Assembly (NCBI RefSeq): GCF_900156415.1
Contig: NZ_FTNM01000001.1
Coordinates: 930,001-994,000, forward strand
Source of the DNA: Pontibacter lucknowensis
Lineage (GTDB): Bacteria; Bacteroidota; Bacteroidia; Cytophagales; Hymenobacteraceae
Length of the DNA stretch: 64,000 nucleotides
Direction of reading: 5' to 3'
Below the pieces are notes generated by a model that saw only the letters and a list, made by a program, of their open reading frames with translations, searched no databases and was not told where the DNA came from. Below are positions 25,751-34,674 of this stretch, piece by piece. Within the stretch, counting starts at the first letter, position 1. Each line of letters opens with the position of its first letter. The position numbers were made by a program, and so were the translations under genes.

Positions 25751-26494
25751 TTAAGGGAGTTCAGCTTTAAACTTTACCACTAAATGCGAGCCCCAATCGT
25801 CTGTACCACGCTGGTGTGTATAGTACCCTTCTTTAGTTTCTTTGTCAAGGTGAAACCTGGAGCTGCCCCCACCTACATAATTATGTGCAATGAGCCTGTC
25901 AGCCTTGTTCTCATTTTGATCATAGAAATTAAAGTATGGGTAATTATAAGACCAAAATTCACCGCCAATGGGTATCCGATCTACTACAAAGGTCATGGGC
26001 AATTGATCTCTGGAAATGTTGTACTTAGTATCGCTTCTATATATAACCTGTTCTGCATTGTTTTCATAAGTGGACACCTGCAGGTATACATCAGGGTTGC
26101 CTTCCGAAGGAGCAGATATGTCACCGCCCTCTAAGGCATAGTTTTCAAGATAACTGCGCAGTTGCACTTCATAGGCATATAGCTGCGCCACTTTCACCAC
26201 TTTTATTACCGTTTTGGCCTGGCCGTTGGTATATGTTGTAAGCTTTACAGTATAGCTCCCCGGCTTTTTATAGCTAAACATATCAGGTATACGCGAAGTA
26301 GATGTCTCGCCATTTCCAAAATCCCATTTATAAGCATCAGCCTGGCTTACATCCTTAAAGGCAACACCCTCCCATACTGTATAAAACTCTTCCGGAATAG
26401 TAAACTCAGGTGTGGGAATGACTACGGGATCGTCTTTTTTGCAGGAAGCGAAGAGGGCGAGTGCCGCAACGGCAGCAAGTAGTTGTTTTCTCAT
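25751..26494 (-). CDS. PKD-domain lipoprotein, unknown function
   Basis: An exported lipoprotein of 247 residues. The start at 26494 (MRKQLLAAVAALALFASCKKDD) gives a compact signal peptide with the lipid Cys at residue 18; the frame runs 20 codons further upstream, but that segment is not signal-like. Residues about 37-100 form a PKD fold (YKWDFGNGETSTSR, SYKKPGSYTVKLTTYT), a small surface domain used for protein or glycan contacts. The remaining 145 residues (YEVQLRSYLENYALEGGD onward) have no motif I know. It is probably on the cell surface. Downstream of another lipoprotein gene but separated from it by a terminator, so transcribed independently. Confidence 0.8.
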   Translation of the reverse strand: MRKQLLAAVAALALFASCKKDDPVVIPTPEFTIPEEFYTVWEGVAFKDVSQADAYKWDFGNGETSTSRIPDMFSYKKPGSYTVKLTTYTNGQAKTVIKVVKVAQLYAYEVQLRSYLENYALEGGDISAPSEGNPDVYLQVSTYENNAEQVIYRSDTKYNISRDQLPMTFVVDRIPIGGEFWSYNYPYFNFYDQNENKADRLIAHNYVGGGSSRFHLDKETKEGYYTHQRGTDDWGSHLVVKFKAELP

Positions 26495-26590
26495 GTTATC
26501 AGAAGGGGTTACAGGGTTTTGTTTTCTGACAGTACACAATCCACTGCTCAGCAAAACATTAGTTTTGAGCTATATAGCCAAAACTATACC

Positions 26591-26626
26591 AAAAAAAAGC
26601 CCGCGACCATCATCGCGGGCTTTTTC
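26591..26626 (-). terminator. Terminator after a lipoprotein gene
   Basis: AGCCCGCGA (26599-26607) pairs with TCGCGGGCT (26613-26621) and is followed on the minus strand by eight T. It ends the transcript of the lipoprotein gene at 26.6-27.5 kb. Confidence 0.85.
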
Positions 26627-26648
26627 TCTTTATCTTTTCCTGAAGATT

Positions 26649-27485
26649 CTAGCTTTCTTTCAAAGTGATCGTGCGGGTTACCGAGTTGTAAGGACCAGGT
26701 ATAACAGCACCGGCGTTGTTGATCAGCTCCAGTTTGATGGTGGTTTCTCCCATTGGCAAGCCTTCGATGATGTGTGGCATCCATTTGTCCAGCACGAATT
26801 CGTTGCCGTTGATGGTAGCACGAACCTTATTGCCGGTTGTCGAAAGGTCTGTATTGATCAGGTAGAAGTCCAGCATGATACGGCGGGTATCGGCACCTAC
26901 GTACTCACCCTTCGGACGGCTGTAGAACATGTGCTGGCCCTTCATATCGAACTCCATACGCTGCTGTGGTCTGCCCACTGTCACCATGCGCAGGTCGTAA
27001 GCACCTCTGTGCTTCAGGCTTTCATGGTAAGAACGCGATATGAATGAAAGAACCACGTGCTCGCCTTCCTCCATCTCTTTTGTGAAGGTAGTCTCGTAAT
27101 GCGCAGTATAAGGCTCATTGTCCACGATGTTGTGGATATGCTGTCCTTCCTGCGAGTTGGCCATGAACTCCGAATTGGAGTGCGGCGTCATACGGGTCAA
27201 CTGGAAGTTAGATAGTTCATATGAAAACTCTACCGGTCCTGGCTGCACTACACCGTTAGCTGGAGGAGTATTCAGGCGAAGCTGTGACTCCGGGTATTTC
27301 TGTGAATCGTCGAAAGCGAATACACGCAATCCACCCTTGCTCATAACAGCTCCGGTAGGTGTTGGCCCTGTAGTAGTAGCCATCACAGGGGTACGCGTTT
27401 CGTCATCCTGCATCTGGCGTGTCGTATCGCAGGAAGCAAATGCCAGCATAAGGGCCGAAGCAAAGAGTAAGTAGGTTTTTTTCAT
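26649..27485 (-). CDS. Hypothetical lipoprotein (278 aa)
   Basis: The start at 27485 (MKKTYLLFASALMLAFASCDTTRQ) gives a clear lipoprotein signal with the lipid Cys at 19; an in-frame upstream ATG adds 20 residues without signal character. The mature part has segments such as KGGLRVFAFDDSQKYPESQL, VEFSYELSNFQLTRMTPHS and TINGNEFVLDKWMPHIIEG. These look like beta-sandwich strands, including a C-terminal region (about 195-275) reminiscent of bacterial Ig-like folds. No catalytic motif is seen. I cannot assign a function. It has no same-strand partner nearby, except the PKD lipoprotein after the terminator. Confidence 0.75.
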   Translation of the reverse strand: MKKTYLLFASALMLAFASCDTTRQMQDDETRTPVMATTTGPTPTGAVMSKGGLRVFAFDDSQKYPESQLRLNTPPANGVVQPGPVEFSYELSNFQLTRMTPHSNSEFMANSQEGQHIHNIVDNEPYTAHYETTFTKEMEEGEHVVLSFISRSYHESLKHRGAYDLRMVTVGRPQQRMEFDMKGQHMFYSRPKGEYVGADTRRIMLDFYLINTDLSTTGNKVRATINGNEFVLDKWMPHIIEGLPMGETTIKLELINNAGAVIPGPYNSVTRTITLKES

Positions 27486-27583
27486 CGAAAGAGGGTTTGA
27501 ATTAGCAAATAGCCAATATACTGATTTTATTTGTATATTGCGCACTACGTAATATTAACGTAAAAGTATACAAAAAAGACTAT

Positions 27584-28567
27584 ATGAGCGAGATTTTGTT
27601 TGATGAAGTTCCTTCATTGGACTTAGCTGATTTTACATCGGGAGATGAAGGACGCAGAGCGCGGTTTGTGCAGCAGTTGGGAAACGCTTATCAGAACATT
27701 GGCTTTATCGCCCTGAAAAACCACGGCCTGAGCGATGACCTGACGGAAAGACTCTACGCAGCCGTTAAGAAATTTTTTGCCTTGCCCGATGAGGTAAAGC
27801 AAAAATACGAAAACCCTGAACTTGCCGGCCAGCGTGGTTATGTAGGCAAGGGTAAAGAGAAAGCGAAAGGCTTTAATACTGGCGACCTGAAAGAATTCTA
27901 TCACGTAGGCCAGGAGCTGAGCGGTATTCCGGACAGCGACCCGATCAAGGCAGAATATCCGGCTAATATCTGGCCATCAGAAGTCCCAGAACTTGAGGAG
28001 GTAACGCTGGAAGCTTACAGAAAGCTGGAAGCGGCTGGCAAGCAGGTATTGCGCGCCATTGCTCTGCATCTGGGTCTGGAAGAAACTTACTTCGACGAAA
28101 AAGTGAAGTACGGTAACAGTATTCTGCGCCCGATCCACTACTTCCCGATCGAGAACCCTGACCAGGTACCGGCTGACGCAGTTCGCGCCGCTGAGCACGG
28201 TGACATCAACCTGATCACGCTATTGATGGGTGCGAGTGCTGACGGCCTGCAGGTATTGCGCCGCGACGGTAAGTGGATTCCAATCACAGCTCTGCCGGAA
28301 CAGGTGGTAGTAAACGTAGGTGATATGCTTGCCCGCTTAACTAACAACAAGCTGAAGTCGACTATCCACCGTGTGGTAAACCCACCGCGTGAGTTGATGC
28401 ATACTTCCCGCTACTCTATTCCATTCTTCATGCACCCGCGTTCAGAAATGGACCTGACCTGCCTGGAGAGCTGCATAGACGAGCAGAACCCTAAAGCCTA
28501 TCCTGATGCTACTGCAGGTGAATACCTGAACGAGCGCCTGGTGGAGCTTGGGCTCAAGAAAGCTTAA
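27584..28567 (+). CDS. 2-oxoglutarate/Fe(II) dioxygenase, isopenicillin N synthase-like family
   Basis: A soluble non-heme iron oxygenase of 327 residues with the DIOX_N domain (about 1-120; EVPSLDLADFTSGDEG and NIGFIALKNHGL) and the 2OG-Fe(II) domain (about 175-285). Iron ligands are His and Asp in AEHGDINLITLL (about 204-206) and His in KSTIHRVVNPP (about 263). The co-substrate Arg is in SRYSIPFF (about 277). The sequence resembles bacterial 2OG oxygenases of broad or unknown substrate rather than true isopenicillin N synthase, which would show antibiotic cluster partners. None are present. A hairpin terminator follows and the ChrA-type gene begins 65 bases later. Confidence 0.9.
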   Translation: MSEILFDEVPSLDLADFTSGDEGRRARFVQQLGNAYQNIGFIALKNHGLSDDLTERLYAAVKKFFALPDEVKQKYENPELAGQRGYVGKGKEKAKGFNTGDLKEFYHVGQELSGIPDSDPIKAEYPANIWPSEVPELEEVTLEAYRKLEAAGKQVLRAIALHLGLEETYFDEKVKYGNSILRPIHYFPIENPDQVPADAVRAAEHGDINLITLLMGASADGLQVLRRDGKWIPITALPEQVVVNVGDMLARLTNNKLKSTIHRVVNPPRELMHTSRYSIPFFMHPRSEMDLTCLESCIDEQNPKAYPDATAGEYLNERLVELGLKKA

Positions 28568-28587
28568 TTGAACTGAAACCAGTAAGA

Positions 28588-28621
28588 AGAGAGATGGTGT
28601 CCGCACTGTCTCTCTTTTTTT
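28588..28621 (+). terminator. Terminator after the 2OG oxygenase gene
   Basis: AGAGAGA (28588-28594) pairs with TCTCTCT (28609-28615) and a T-run follows. Confidence 0.75.
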
Positions 28622-28632
28622 GAACCTACGGC

Positions 28633-29802
28633 ATGAGTCTGCGCTACTACATCTTTCTGAAAGACGTACTATTGCTCGCCCTGACGGCCTTTGGCGGTCC
28701 GCAGGCACATGTCGCTATGATGTTTCGGTTGCTGGTGAACAAGCGCCGCTACCTGACAGAGCAGGAGCTGATCGAACTTAATGCTCTGTGCCAGATCCTC
28801 CCTGGCCCTACCTCTACCCAAACTCTGACAGCTATAGGCTATCGCATTGGTGGCCCCAATCTGGCCTACCTGACGTTGCTAGTATGGCTTCTGCCAGCCT
28901 CCAGCATTATGGCTGCAGCCGCCATAGGTATTTCTTACCTCCAGGAACACAACATATCACTCCAATTTCTGCGCTTCATACAACCCATGGCGGTAGGCTT
29001 TGTATCTTATGCAGCCTATGCGATCAGCACTAAAGTGGTCAATACCAAACTGGCTATCGGTATTATGGTAGTGTCAGGTATACTGGCCTATTTCTTCCAC
29101 TCTCCCTGGGTATACCCGCTATTGCTGCTGGCTGGAGGAGCTATTACGGCGCTTCGATTCCGCCAGCATCCGCAGGAAAAAGACAAGAAACTACACATTC
29201 AGTGGGCTAACTTTATACTTTATGTCGGCGTGCTGATTACGGCAGCTGTGTTGGGTGGAGCTACATCGTCACTCCCCATCAGGCTATTTGAGAACTTCTA
29301 CCGAAACGGGAGCCTGGTGTTTGGCGGTGGACAGGTGCTGATCCCCCTCATGTTCACTGAGTTTGTTGACTTTAAGGAATACTTATCAGCTGAAGAGTTT
29401 CTGTCAGGGTTTGCCATTGTACAAGCTCTTCCCGGACCGGTCTTCTCTTTCTGCTCTTTTATTGGCAATCTGGCTATGCGTGAGCACGGTGTGTGGGGTC
29501 AATTGCTAGGCTCACTTGTAGCCACAGTTGGCATTTTCCTGCCCGGCACTTTCCTGATCTTCTTCGTGATTCGTTTCTGGGACGATCTAAAAAAATACAG
29601 GGTCGTACGGGCATCGCTGGAAGGTATAAGCGCCGTAAGTTCAGGCATGGTGGTAGCCGCAGCCGTTATGCTCTATCGCCCCATCGATAATACTCCCCTT
29701 AACTTTGGCATCGTAGTGGCCACCTTTTGCCTGCTCCTCTTCACCCGTATACCTGCCCCGATCCTGATTCTGGTGGGCTTTGCTTTAGGCTTTATTTTCT
29801 AG
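28633..29802 (+). CDS. chrA: Chromate transporter family protein (ChrA/CHR)
   Basis: A long-form CHR membrane transporter of 389 residues, made of two homologous halves. Each half has the family signature: TAFGGPQAHVAMM with LCQILPGPTSTQ in the first (about 18-70), and LVFGGGQVLIPLM with IVQALPGPVFSFCSFIGN in the second (about 230-285). About ten to twelve hydrophobic segments are visible. Known members export chromate using the proton gradient, but many family members have no tested substrate, so chromate is only the family label. The ATG at 28633 follows the upstream terminator directly. It is a single-gene unit ending in a two-way hairpin. Confidence 0.9.
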   Translation: MSLRYYIFLKDVLLLALTAFGGPQAHVAMMFRLLVNKRRYLTEQELIELNALCQILPGPTSTQTLTAIGYRIGGPNLAYLTLLVWLLPASSIMAAAAIGISYLQEHNISLQFLRFIQPMAVGFVSYAAYAISTKVVNTKLAIGIMVVSGILAYFFHSPWVYPLLLLAGGAITALRFRQHPQEKDKKLHIQWANFILYVGVLITAAVLGGATSSLPIRLFENFYRNGSLVFGGGQVLIPLMFTEFVDFKEYLSAEEFLSGFAIVQALPGPVFSFCSFIGNLAMREHGVWGQLLGSLVATVGIFLPGTFLIFFVIRFWDDLKKYRVVRASLEGISAVSSGMVVAAAVMLYRPIDNTPLNFGIVVATFCLLLFTRIPAPILILVGFALGFIF

Positions 29803-29836
29803 CCGCGCTATACCCGATCTCAGGCCCTGTTCAAAT

Positions 29837-29870
29837 AAAAAGCTGCCCATGCATGAGCATAGGCAGCTTT
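29837..29870. terminator. Two-way terminator between chrA and rfbA
   Basis: AAAAGCTGCC pairs with GGCAGCTTT around a 14-base loop. It lies between convergent genes and has A/T runs on both sides. Confidence 0.8.
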
Positions 29871-29897
29871 ACGGCTTAGGTTTGGCCTCGTATCTAC

Positions 29898-30773
29898 CTA
29901 CCGAAATGTCTTTTCTTTCATGATGCGGAGCAAGTACTCGCCGTAACCGCTTTTGCGGAGCGGCTCTGCGGCGGCTCTTAGCTGCTCGTCGTTGATGAAG
30001 CCCATGCGCCAGGCCACCTCCTCGATGCAGCCGATCTTGAGGCCCTGCCGCTCCTCGATCACCTGCACGAAGGTGGCCGCCTGCATCAGCGAGGCAACCG
30101 TGCCCGTGTCGAGCCAGGCCGTGCCGCGGTTGAGCACGCCCACCTTCAGCTTGCCCCTGCGGAGGTACTCGCGGTTGACGTCCGTGATCTCGTACTCGCC
30201 CCTGGCGCTGGGCTCCAGGTTCCTGGCTATTTCAACCACCTCGTTGTCGTAGAAGTAGAGGCCCGGCACGGCGTAGCTCGACTTGGGCTCACTCGGCTTC
30301 TCCTCGATGGAGACTGCCTTTCCCTGCTCGTCGAACTCGACCACCCCGTAGCGCTCCGGGTCCTGCACGTGGTAGGCGTACACCACGCCCCCGTCGGGGT
30401 CGGCGTTGGCCTGCAGCAGTTTGCTCATGCCCGAGCCGTAGAAGATGTTGTCCCCCAGCACCAAAGCGACTTTGTCGTCCCCGATGAACTCCTCCCCGAT
30501 CACGAAGGCCTGGGCCAGCCCGTTGGGCGTCTCCTGCACCCTGTACTCAAAGCGGCAGCCGATCTGCGAGCCGTCGCCGAGCAGGCGCTCGAACATGGGC
30601 AGGTCGTGCGGCGTGGAGATGATCAGGATTTCCCTTATCCCGGCCAGCATCAGCGTGGAGAGCGGGTAGTAGATCATGGGCTTGTCATACACCGGCATGA
30701 GCTGCTTGCTCACGGCCAGCGTCAGGGGGTGCAGGCGGGTGCCGGAGCCCCCGGCCAGAATGATACCTTTCAT
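29898..30773 (-). CDS. rfbA: Glucose-1-phosphate thymidylyltransferase
   Basis: A nucleotidyltransferase of 291 residues that makes dTDP-glucose from dTTP and glucose-1-phosphate, the first step toward dTDP-rhamnose. Signatures are [17 protein letters not shown] (3-19) with the activating Arg, [18 protein letters not shown] (about 25-42), [10 protein letters not shown] (about 107-116) and [20 protein letters not shown] with Lys for sugar phosphate binding. It is the last gene of the galE-rfbB-rfbC-rfbA series and has its own -7 box inside the rfbC-rfbA gap. Base composition is markedly GC-rich: the line 30001-30060 has 41 G/C out of 60. No TATACC motif was seen. Confidence 0.97.
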   Translation of the reverse strand: MKGIILAGGSGTRLHPLTLAVSKQLMPVYDKPMIYYPLSTLMLAGIREILIISTPHDLPMFERLLGDGSQIGCRFEYRVQETPNGLAQAFVIGEEFIGDDKVALVLGDNIFYGSGMSKLLQANADPDGGVVYAYHVQDPERYGVVEFDEQGKAVSIEEKPSEPKSSYAVPGLYFYDNEVVEIARNLEPSARGEYEITDVNREYLRRGKLKVGVLNRGTAWLDTGTVASLMQAATFVQVIEERQGLKIGCIEEVAWRMGFINDEQLRAAAEPLRKSGYGEYLLRIMKEKTFR

Positions 30774-30874
30774 TTGTCTTCGGTCAGTTTGTGGTTAATG
30801 CCCGGGCGCGCCTGTCGGCAGGCGCCTCCCCGGCAAAGGTAAAGAATCTTTCGCAATGGCCGCTCGAGCTAGCC
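30774..30874 (-). promoter_or_regulatory. rfbC-rfbA gap with -7 box and hairpin
   Basis: The 101-base gap holds TACCTTTG on the minus strand at 30834-30841 (perfect TAnnTTTG) and, downstream of it, a short G/C-rich hairpin (CGCCTG/CAGGCG at 30810-30825). The order suggests a separate rfbA promoter whose leader contains the hairpin. Confidence 0.45.
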
Positions 30875-31426
30875 TCAGAGGCCCTGTCTGAACGCGGCGA
30901 AGCTGCCGCTCTCGCGGTCCTTGGCCGAGACGATCAGCTCGGCCGCCTCCAGGCCCCAGTCGATTGAGAGCTCGGGGTCGGCGTAGTGGATGCTGCCCTC
31001 CGACTCCTTGTGGTAGTAGTTGTCGCACTCGTAGAAGAACTCGGCCTCCTGGCTGAGCACCACGAAGCCGTGGGCGAAGCCGCGCGGGATGAAGAGCTGC
31101 AGCTTGTTTTCGGCGCTGAGCACCACCGAGAAGTGCTGCCCGAATGTCGGCGAGTCGGGCCGGATGTCCACGGCCACGTCCAGCACCTCCCCCTTGAGCA
31201 CCCGCACCAGCTTTGCCTGGGCGTGCTGCCCGCGCTGGAAGTGCAGCCCCCGCAGCACGCCGCGCGTGGAGAAGGACTGGTTGTCCTGCACGAAGCGCAC
31301 CTCTTTTCCCACTAATGCGTTGAACCGCTCTTCGTTGAAGCTCTCGAAGAAGTGGCCCCGCTCGTCTGCGAAGACCGCCGGCTCGAGCAGCAGGCAGTCC
31401 CCCAGGTATGTATCTTTTACTTTCAT
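30875..31426 (-). CDS. rfbC: dTDP-4-dehydrorhamnose 3,5-epimerase
   Basis: A cupin-fold epimerase of 183 residues, third step of dTDP-L-rhamnose synthesis. Family landmarks are VFADERGHFFESF (about 19-31), RFVQDNQSFSTRGVLRGLHFQ (in two parts, about 43-63) with the catalytic His, LVRVLKGEVLDVAVDIR (about 73-89) and FIPRGFAHGFVVLS (about 116-129). The Tyr-containing YECDNYYHKESEGSI region follows. It lies 24 bases after rfbB on the same strand. Composition is GC-rich, like its rfb neighbours and unlike galE. Confidence 0.97.
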   Translation of the reverse strand: MKVKDTYLGDCLLLEPAVFADERGHFFESFNEERFNALVGKEVRFVQDNQSFSTRGVLRGLHFQRGQHAQAKLVRVLKGEVLDVAVDIRPDSPTFGQHFSVVLSAENKLQLFIPRGFAHGFVVLSQEAEFFYECDNYYHKESEGSIHYADPELSIDWGLEAAELIVSAKDRESGSFAAFRQGL

Positions 31427-31450
31427 CCGTGTTCTTTTCCTTCCCTTTTT

Positions 31451-32500
31451 CTATCTCTCCCCGTACTGCTCGGCGTAGTACTGCTGGTAGTGGCCCGAGG
31501 TGACCTCCTCCAGCCACTGCGTGTTCTCCAGGTACCAGTCCACGGTCTTTCTCAAACCCTCCTCGAAGGTCACCGAGGGCTCCCAGCCCAGCTCCTCCAT
31601 CAGCTTGGAGGAGTCGATGGCATAGCGGGCGTCGTGGCCGGCGCGGTCCCTGACGAAGGTGATCAGCTTCCGGCTCGTGCCCTGCTCGCGTCCCAGCCTC
31701 TCGTCCATCACGTCGCAGAGCAACTCTACAAGATCAATGTTGCGCCACTCGTTCACGCCCCCCACGTTGTAGGTCTCCCCCACCTGGCCGTGGTGGAAGA
31801 TGGCGTCGATGGCCCGGGCGTGGTCTTTCACGTAGAGCCAGTCGCGCACGTTCTCGCCCCTGCCGTACACGGGCACCGGCCTGTTCTCCTTAATGTTGTG
31901 GATGGCCAGCGGGATCAGCTTCTCGGGGAAGTGGTGGGGGCCGTAGTTGTTGGAGCAGTTACTGAGCTTGACGGGCAAACCGTAGGTGTGGTGCCAGGCC
32001 CTGACGAAGTGGTCCGAGGCGGCCTTGGAGGCCGAGTAGGGCGAGCGCGGGTCGTAGGGCGTACTTTCGGTGAAGAGGCCCTCGGCGCCCAGCGAGCCGT
32101 ACACCTCGTCGGTGGAGACGTGGTAGAACAGTTTGTCGGCGTAGTCCCCCACCCAGGCTTTGCGGCAGGCCTCCAAAAGGTTGACCGTGCCCAGCACGTT
32201 GGTCTCGACGAAGGCCATGGGCCCTGCGATCGAGCGGTCCACGTGCGACTCGGCCGCCAGGTGAATCACCGCCTCAAATCTGTGCTCAGAAAAAATACCC
32301 TCCAGAAAGGACGCGTCCGTGATGTCGCCCTTGAGGAAAGTGTAGTTGGGCTTGCCTTCGATGTCTACCAGGTTCTGCAGGTTGCCCGCGTAGGTGAGCG
32401 CGTCGAGGTTGAAGATGCGGTAAGCAGGGTAGGACTCCACGAAAAGCCGCACCACGTGCGAGCCGATGAAGCCGGCTCCGCCGGTGATAAGTATGTTCAT
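31451..32500 (-). CDS. rfbB: dTDP-glucose 4,6-dehydratase
   Basis: An extended SDR of 349 residues converting dTDP-glucose to dTDP-4-keto-6-deoxyglucose. It has the NAD-binding motif NILITGGAGFIGSHVVR (2-18), HLAAESHVDRSI (about 80-91), VSTDEVYGSLG (about 128-138) with the Thr-Asp-Glu catalytic residues, and the Tyr-Lys pair in SPYSASKAASDH (about 153-164). A family-typical SNNYGPHHFPEKLIP follows. It starts only nine bases after the galE stop, so it is cotranscribed with galE even though the base composition jumps at that point. No rfbD (final reductase) gene follows the set. Confidence 0.97.
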   Translation of the reverse strand: MNILITGGAGFIGSHVVRLFVESYPAYRIFNLDALTYAGNLQNLVDIEGKPNYTFLKGDITDASFLEGIFSEHRFEAVIHLAAESHVDRSIAGPMAFVETNVLGTVNLLEACRKAWVGDYADKLFYHVSTDEVYGSLGAEGLFTESTPYDPRSPYSASKAASDHFVRAWHHTYGLPVKLSNCSNNYGPHHFPEKLIPLAIHNIKENRPVPVYGRGENVRDWLYVKDHARAIDAIFHHGQVGETYNVGGVNEWRNIDLVELLCDVMDERLGREQGTSRKLITFVRDRAGHDARYAIDSSKLMEELGWEPSVTFEEGLRKTVDWYLENTQWLEEVTSGHYQQYYAEQYGER

Positions 32501-32509
32501 AATGTAGGG

Positions 32510-33535
32510 TTATTCTATTGTATTCTGTAAATGCATTTGCCAGTCCCAGGCGCTCTTCATGGCTTCTTCCAAGGTGGTGGTTGTCTTAAAACCTAACTCC
32601 TCAGTAGCCTTGGTTACGTCGGCGTATATTTTAGGCACGTCGCCCGGACGGCGCGGACCGATCTTGTAGTTAAGCTTTTCGCCAGTAGCCTGCTCAAAAG
32701 CCTGCACCGCCTCCAGCACTGTGTTACCAGTGCCAGTGCCCACGTTGAAGAACTCGATATGCTCCGCCTTATCAGACAGCAGTCTGTCAATGGCTACAAC
32801 GTGTGCCTTCGCCAAATCCACCACATGCACATAGTCGCGGATGCAGGTGCCATCTGGGGTGTCGTAATCGTTACCGAAAATCGTGAGCTCTTTGCGTATA
32901 CCTGCTGCAGTTTGAGTAATGAATGGCACCAGGTTGTTCGGAACTCCAAGCGGCAGTTCGCCTATTTTGGCCGAAGGGTGCGCTCCGATTGGGTTGAAGT
33001 AGCGCAGTGCGATCGTATGCACGTCGCTGCCACTGGTGGCTAAATCAGCCAGGATCTCTTCACAGATTTTCTTGGTGTTACCGTAAGGAGAATTGGCTTT
33101 CTGCACCGGTGTTTGCTCCGTTACAGGCAGCTTATCAGGTATACCGTATACAGTGCAGGATGAGGAGAAAACCAGTTTATTTACTTTAAACTCCTCCATC
33201 ACCTGCAGCAAAGCCACCAGTGATCCCACATTGTTGTGGTAGTACTTGAGCGGCTCAGCCACCGACTCGCCCACAGCTTTGTAAGCGGCAAAGTGAATCA
33301 CGCCGGCTATACCTGTTTCCTTTTCAAAGACACTGCGCAGCGCTGCCCCATCCGTACAGTCGATGCGGTGGCAAGTGATCTCGCGACCCAGTATATCGGC
33401 TATACCTTGCAAGGAGCGCTCCTCGGTATTTGAGAAATTGTCGATGATAATGGGCTCGTAACCTGCCTCTACCAGTTCCACCACGGTATGGGAGCCGATG
33501 TACCCCGCCCCACCTGTCACTAATATTTTCTTCAT
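32510..33535 (-). CDS. galE: UDP-glucose 4-epimerase
   Basis: An extended SDR of 341 residues that interconverts UDP-glucose and UDP-galactose. The start at 33535 (MKKILVTGGAGYIGSH) matches the family; the frame opens five codons upstream. Signatures are DNFSNTEERSL (about 32-42), HFAAYKAVGESV (about 81-92), FSSSCTVYG (about 124-132) and the Tyr-Lys pair in NSPYGNTKKICEEI (about 149-162). It leads a minus-strand set with rfbB, rfbC and rfbA behind it. Unlike those genes it carries several TATACC-family motifs (near 32895, 33135, 33305 and 33400) and has average GC, so it belongs to the native background. Confidence 0.97.
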   Translation of the reverse strand: MKKILVTGGAGYIGSHTVVELVEAGYEPIIIDNFSNTEERSLQGIADILGREITCHRIDCTDGAALRSVFEKETGIAGVIHFAAYKAVGESVAEPLKYYHNNVGSLVALLQVMEEFKVNKLVFSSSCTVYGIPDKLPVTEQTPVQKANSPYGNTKKICEEILADLATSGSDVHTIALRYFNPIGAHPSAKIGELPLGVPNNLVPFITQTAAGIRKELTIFGNDYDTPDGTCIRDYVHVVDLAKAHVVAIDRLLSDKAEHIEFFNVGTGTGNTVLEAVQAFEQATGEKLNYKIGPRRPGDVPKIYADVTKATEELGFKTTTTLEEAMKSAWDWQMHLQNTIE

Positions 33536-33793
33536 ATCATTTGTTTTCAAGCTTGCAAAAAGCTTTCATGCTGTGCAGCCGCTTATGACGGGCTACTGTT
33601 AATAACTTGTATATTCTGGTTGATCGCCAACAGATCAGCAATCACTTCCTAGGCATCTTCTGGTGCTATGTATACTTCATCAAAGCAACAGGAGGTATCA
33701 CAAAAATATAATATTAAACTGTATATATTGGTATAGGCAAACAAGACGTGGCCCTGGCAGATTAAGCGCTGCTTTATTAATGCGTAGAAGACT
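33536..33793. other. AT-rich gap between galE and prmC
   Basis: About 258 AT-rich bases precede galE on the minus strand. I see one GGTATA motif (near 33731) and no gene. A galE promoter is expected here, but no clean TAnnTTTG box was identified. Confidence 0.4.
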
Positions 33794-34648
33794 TTACAGC
33801 TCCCCTCTCACGATCCTGTCTTTGCCAAAAAGGTCCTGTATTACCTGCGCCTGCGTAAAACCTGCCTGCAGCAGCAAATTCCGTACTTCTTCGCCATACT
33901 GTTCATTTATTTCAAAGTACAGCCGACCGCCTGTTTTGAGCAGCTCTGCCCCTATTTCGGTAATGCGCCTATAATACTTCAGCGGGTCTTCATCAGGCAC
34001 AAACAGAGCCAGATGGGGCTCGAACTCCAGCACATTGGTGCGCATCAGAGCTTTCTCCTGCTCTTTGACATAGGGCGGGTTGCTGGTAATGATATCTAAA
34101 GAATGAGATGCTATACCCAGGAGTGGTTCAAATACGTCCTGCTGCAACCAGGCAACCGGCAATTTCAATTGGCGGGCATTCGCTCGGGCTACCTTCAATG
34201 CGCCTTCTGATAGTTCCAGCCCATATACCTGGCGGACCTGCAAATTGGCAGCCAGTGCCAAAGGTATACAGCCACTGCCTGTGCAGATGTCAAGTACTTG
34301 AAGATTACTACGCCCCTGATGCTCACGCGCAACTAAATCAACCAATTCCTCTGTTTCGGGGCGGGGTATCAGCACGCGTTCATCTACCTGGAGGTCAAGG
34401 CCGTAGAAGTGGGCTATACCAAGCACATACTGTACTGGCTCCTGCTTTTGCAGCCGTTCCACAGCCTGCTTTATCTGCATTTCCTGCTCTTCATTGACTT
34501 GGTCCTGCTGCCCCAGGCTGAGCTGCATACGGTTTTTCTGCAGCACATGCTCCAGCACCAGTTGTGCAATGGCACCGGCCTCAGGTTCGGGATAGGCATG
34601 TTGTATGCTTTCACGTATGTGTCTTGCTGTTTGCTGTATGGTGGCCAC
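33794..34648 (-). CDS. prmC: Peptide chain release factor N5-glutamine methyltransferase
   Basis: An AdoMet-dependent methyltransferase of 284 residues that methylates the Gln of the GGQ motif in release factors. The N-terminal helical domain (1-85) ends before YVLGIAHFYGLDLQVDERVLIPRPETEELVD (in two parts, about 94-124), which is the family signature. The AdoMet-binding motif is VLDICTGSGCIPLALA (about 137-152) and the catalytic NPPY is in ITSNPPYVKEQE (about 203-214). It is divergent from ribD and shares a back-to-back promoter core with it. Confidence 0.96.
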   Translation of the reverse strand: MATIQQTARHIRESIQHAYPEPEAGAIAQLVLEHVLQKNRMQLSLGQQDQVNEEQEMQIKQAVERLQKQEPVQYVLGIAHFYGLDLQVDERVLIPRPETEELVDLVAREHQGRSNLQVLDICTGSGCIPLALAANLQVRQVYGLELSEGALKVARANARQLKLPVAWLQQDVFEPLLGIASHSLDIITSNPPYVKEQEKALMRTNVLEFEPHLALFVPDEDPLKYYRRITEIGAELLKTGGRLYFEINEQYGEEVRNLLLQAGFTQAQVIQDLFGKDRIVRGEL

Positions 34649-34674
34649 AGGTATAGGTTTTGTTTGATTTTAGG

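Noticed and set aside
31352..32530. 392-codon open frame antisense to rfbB and its upstream gap
   Set aside because: The opposite strand encodes a complete dTDP-glucose dehydratase. The frame is rich in Val/His/Gly as GC-rich shadows are.
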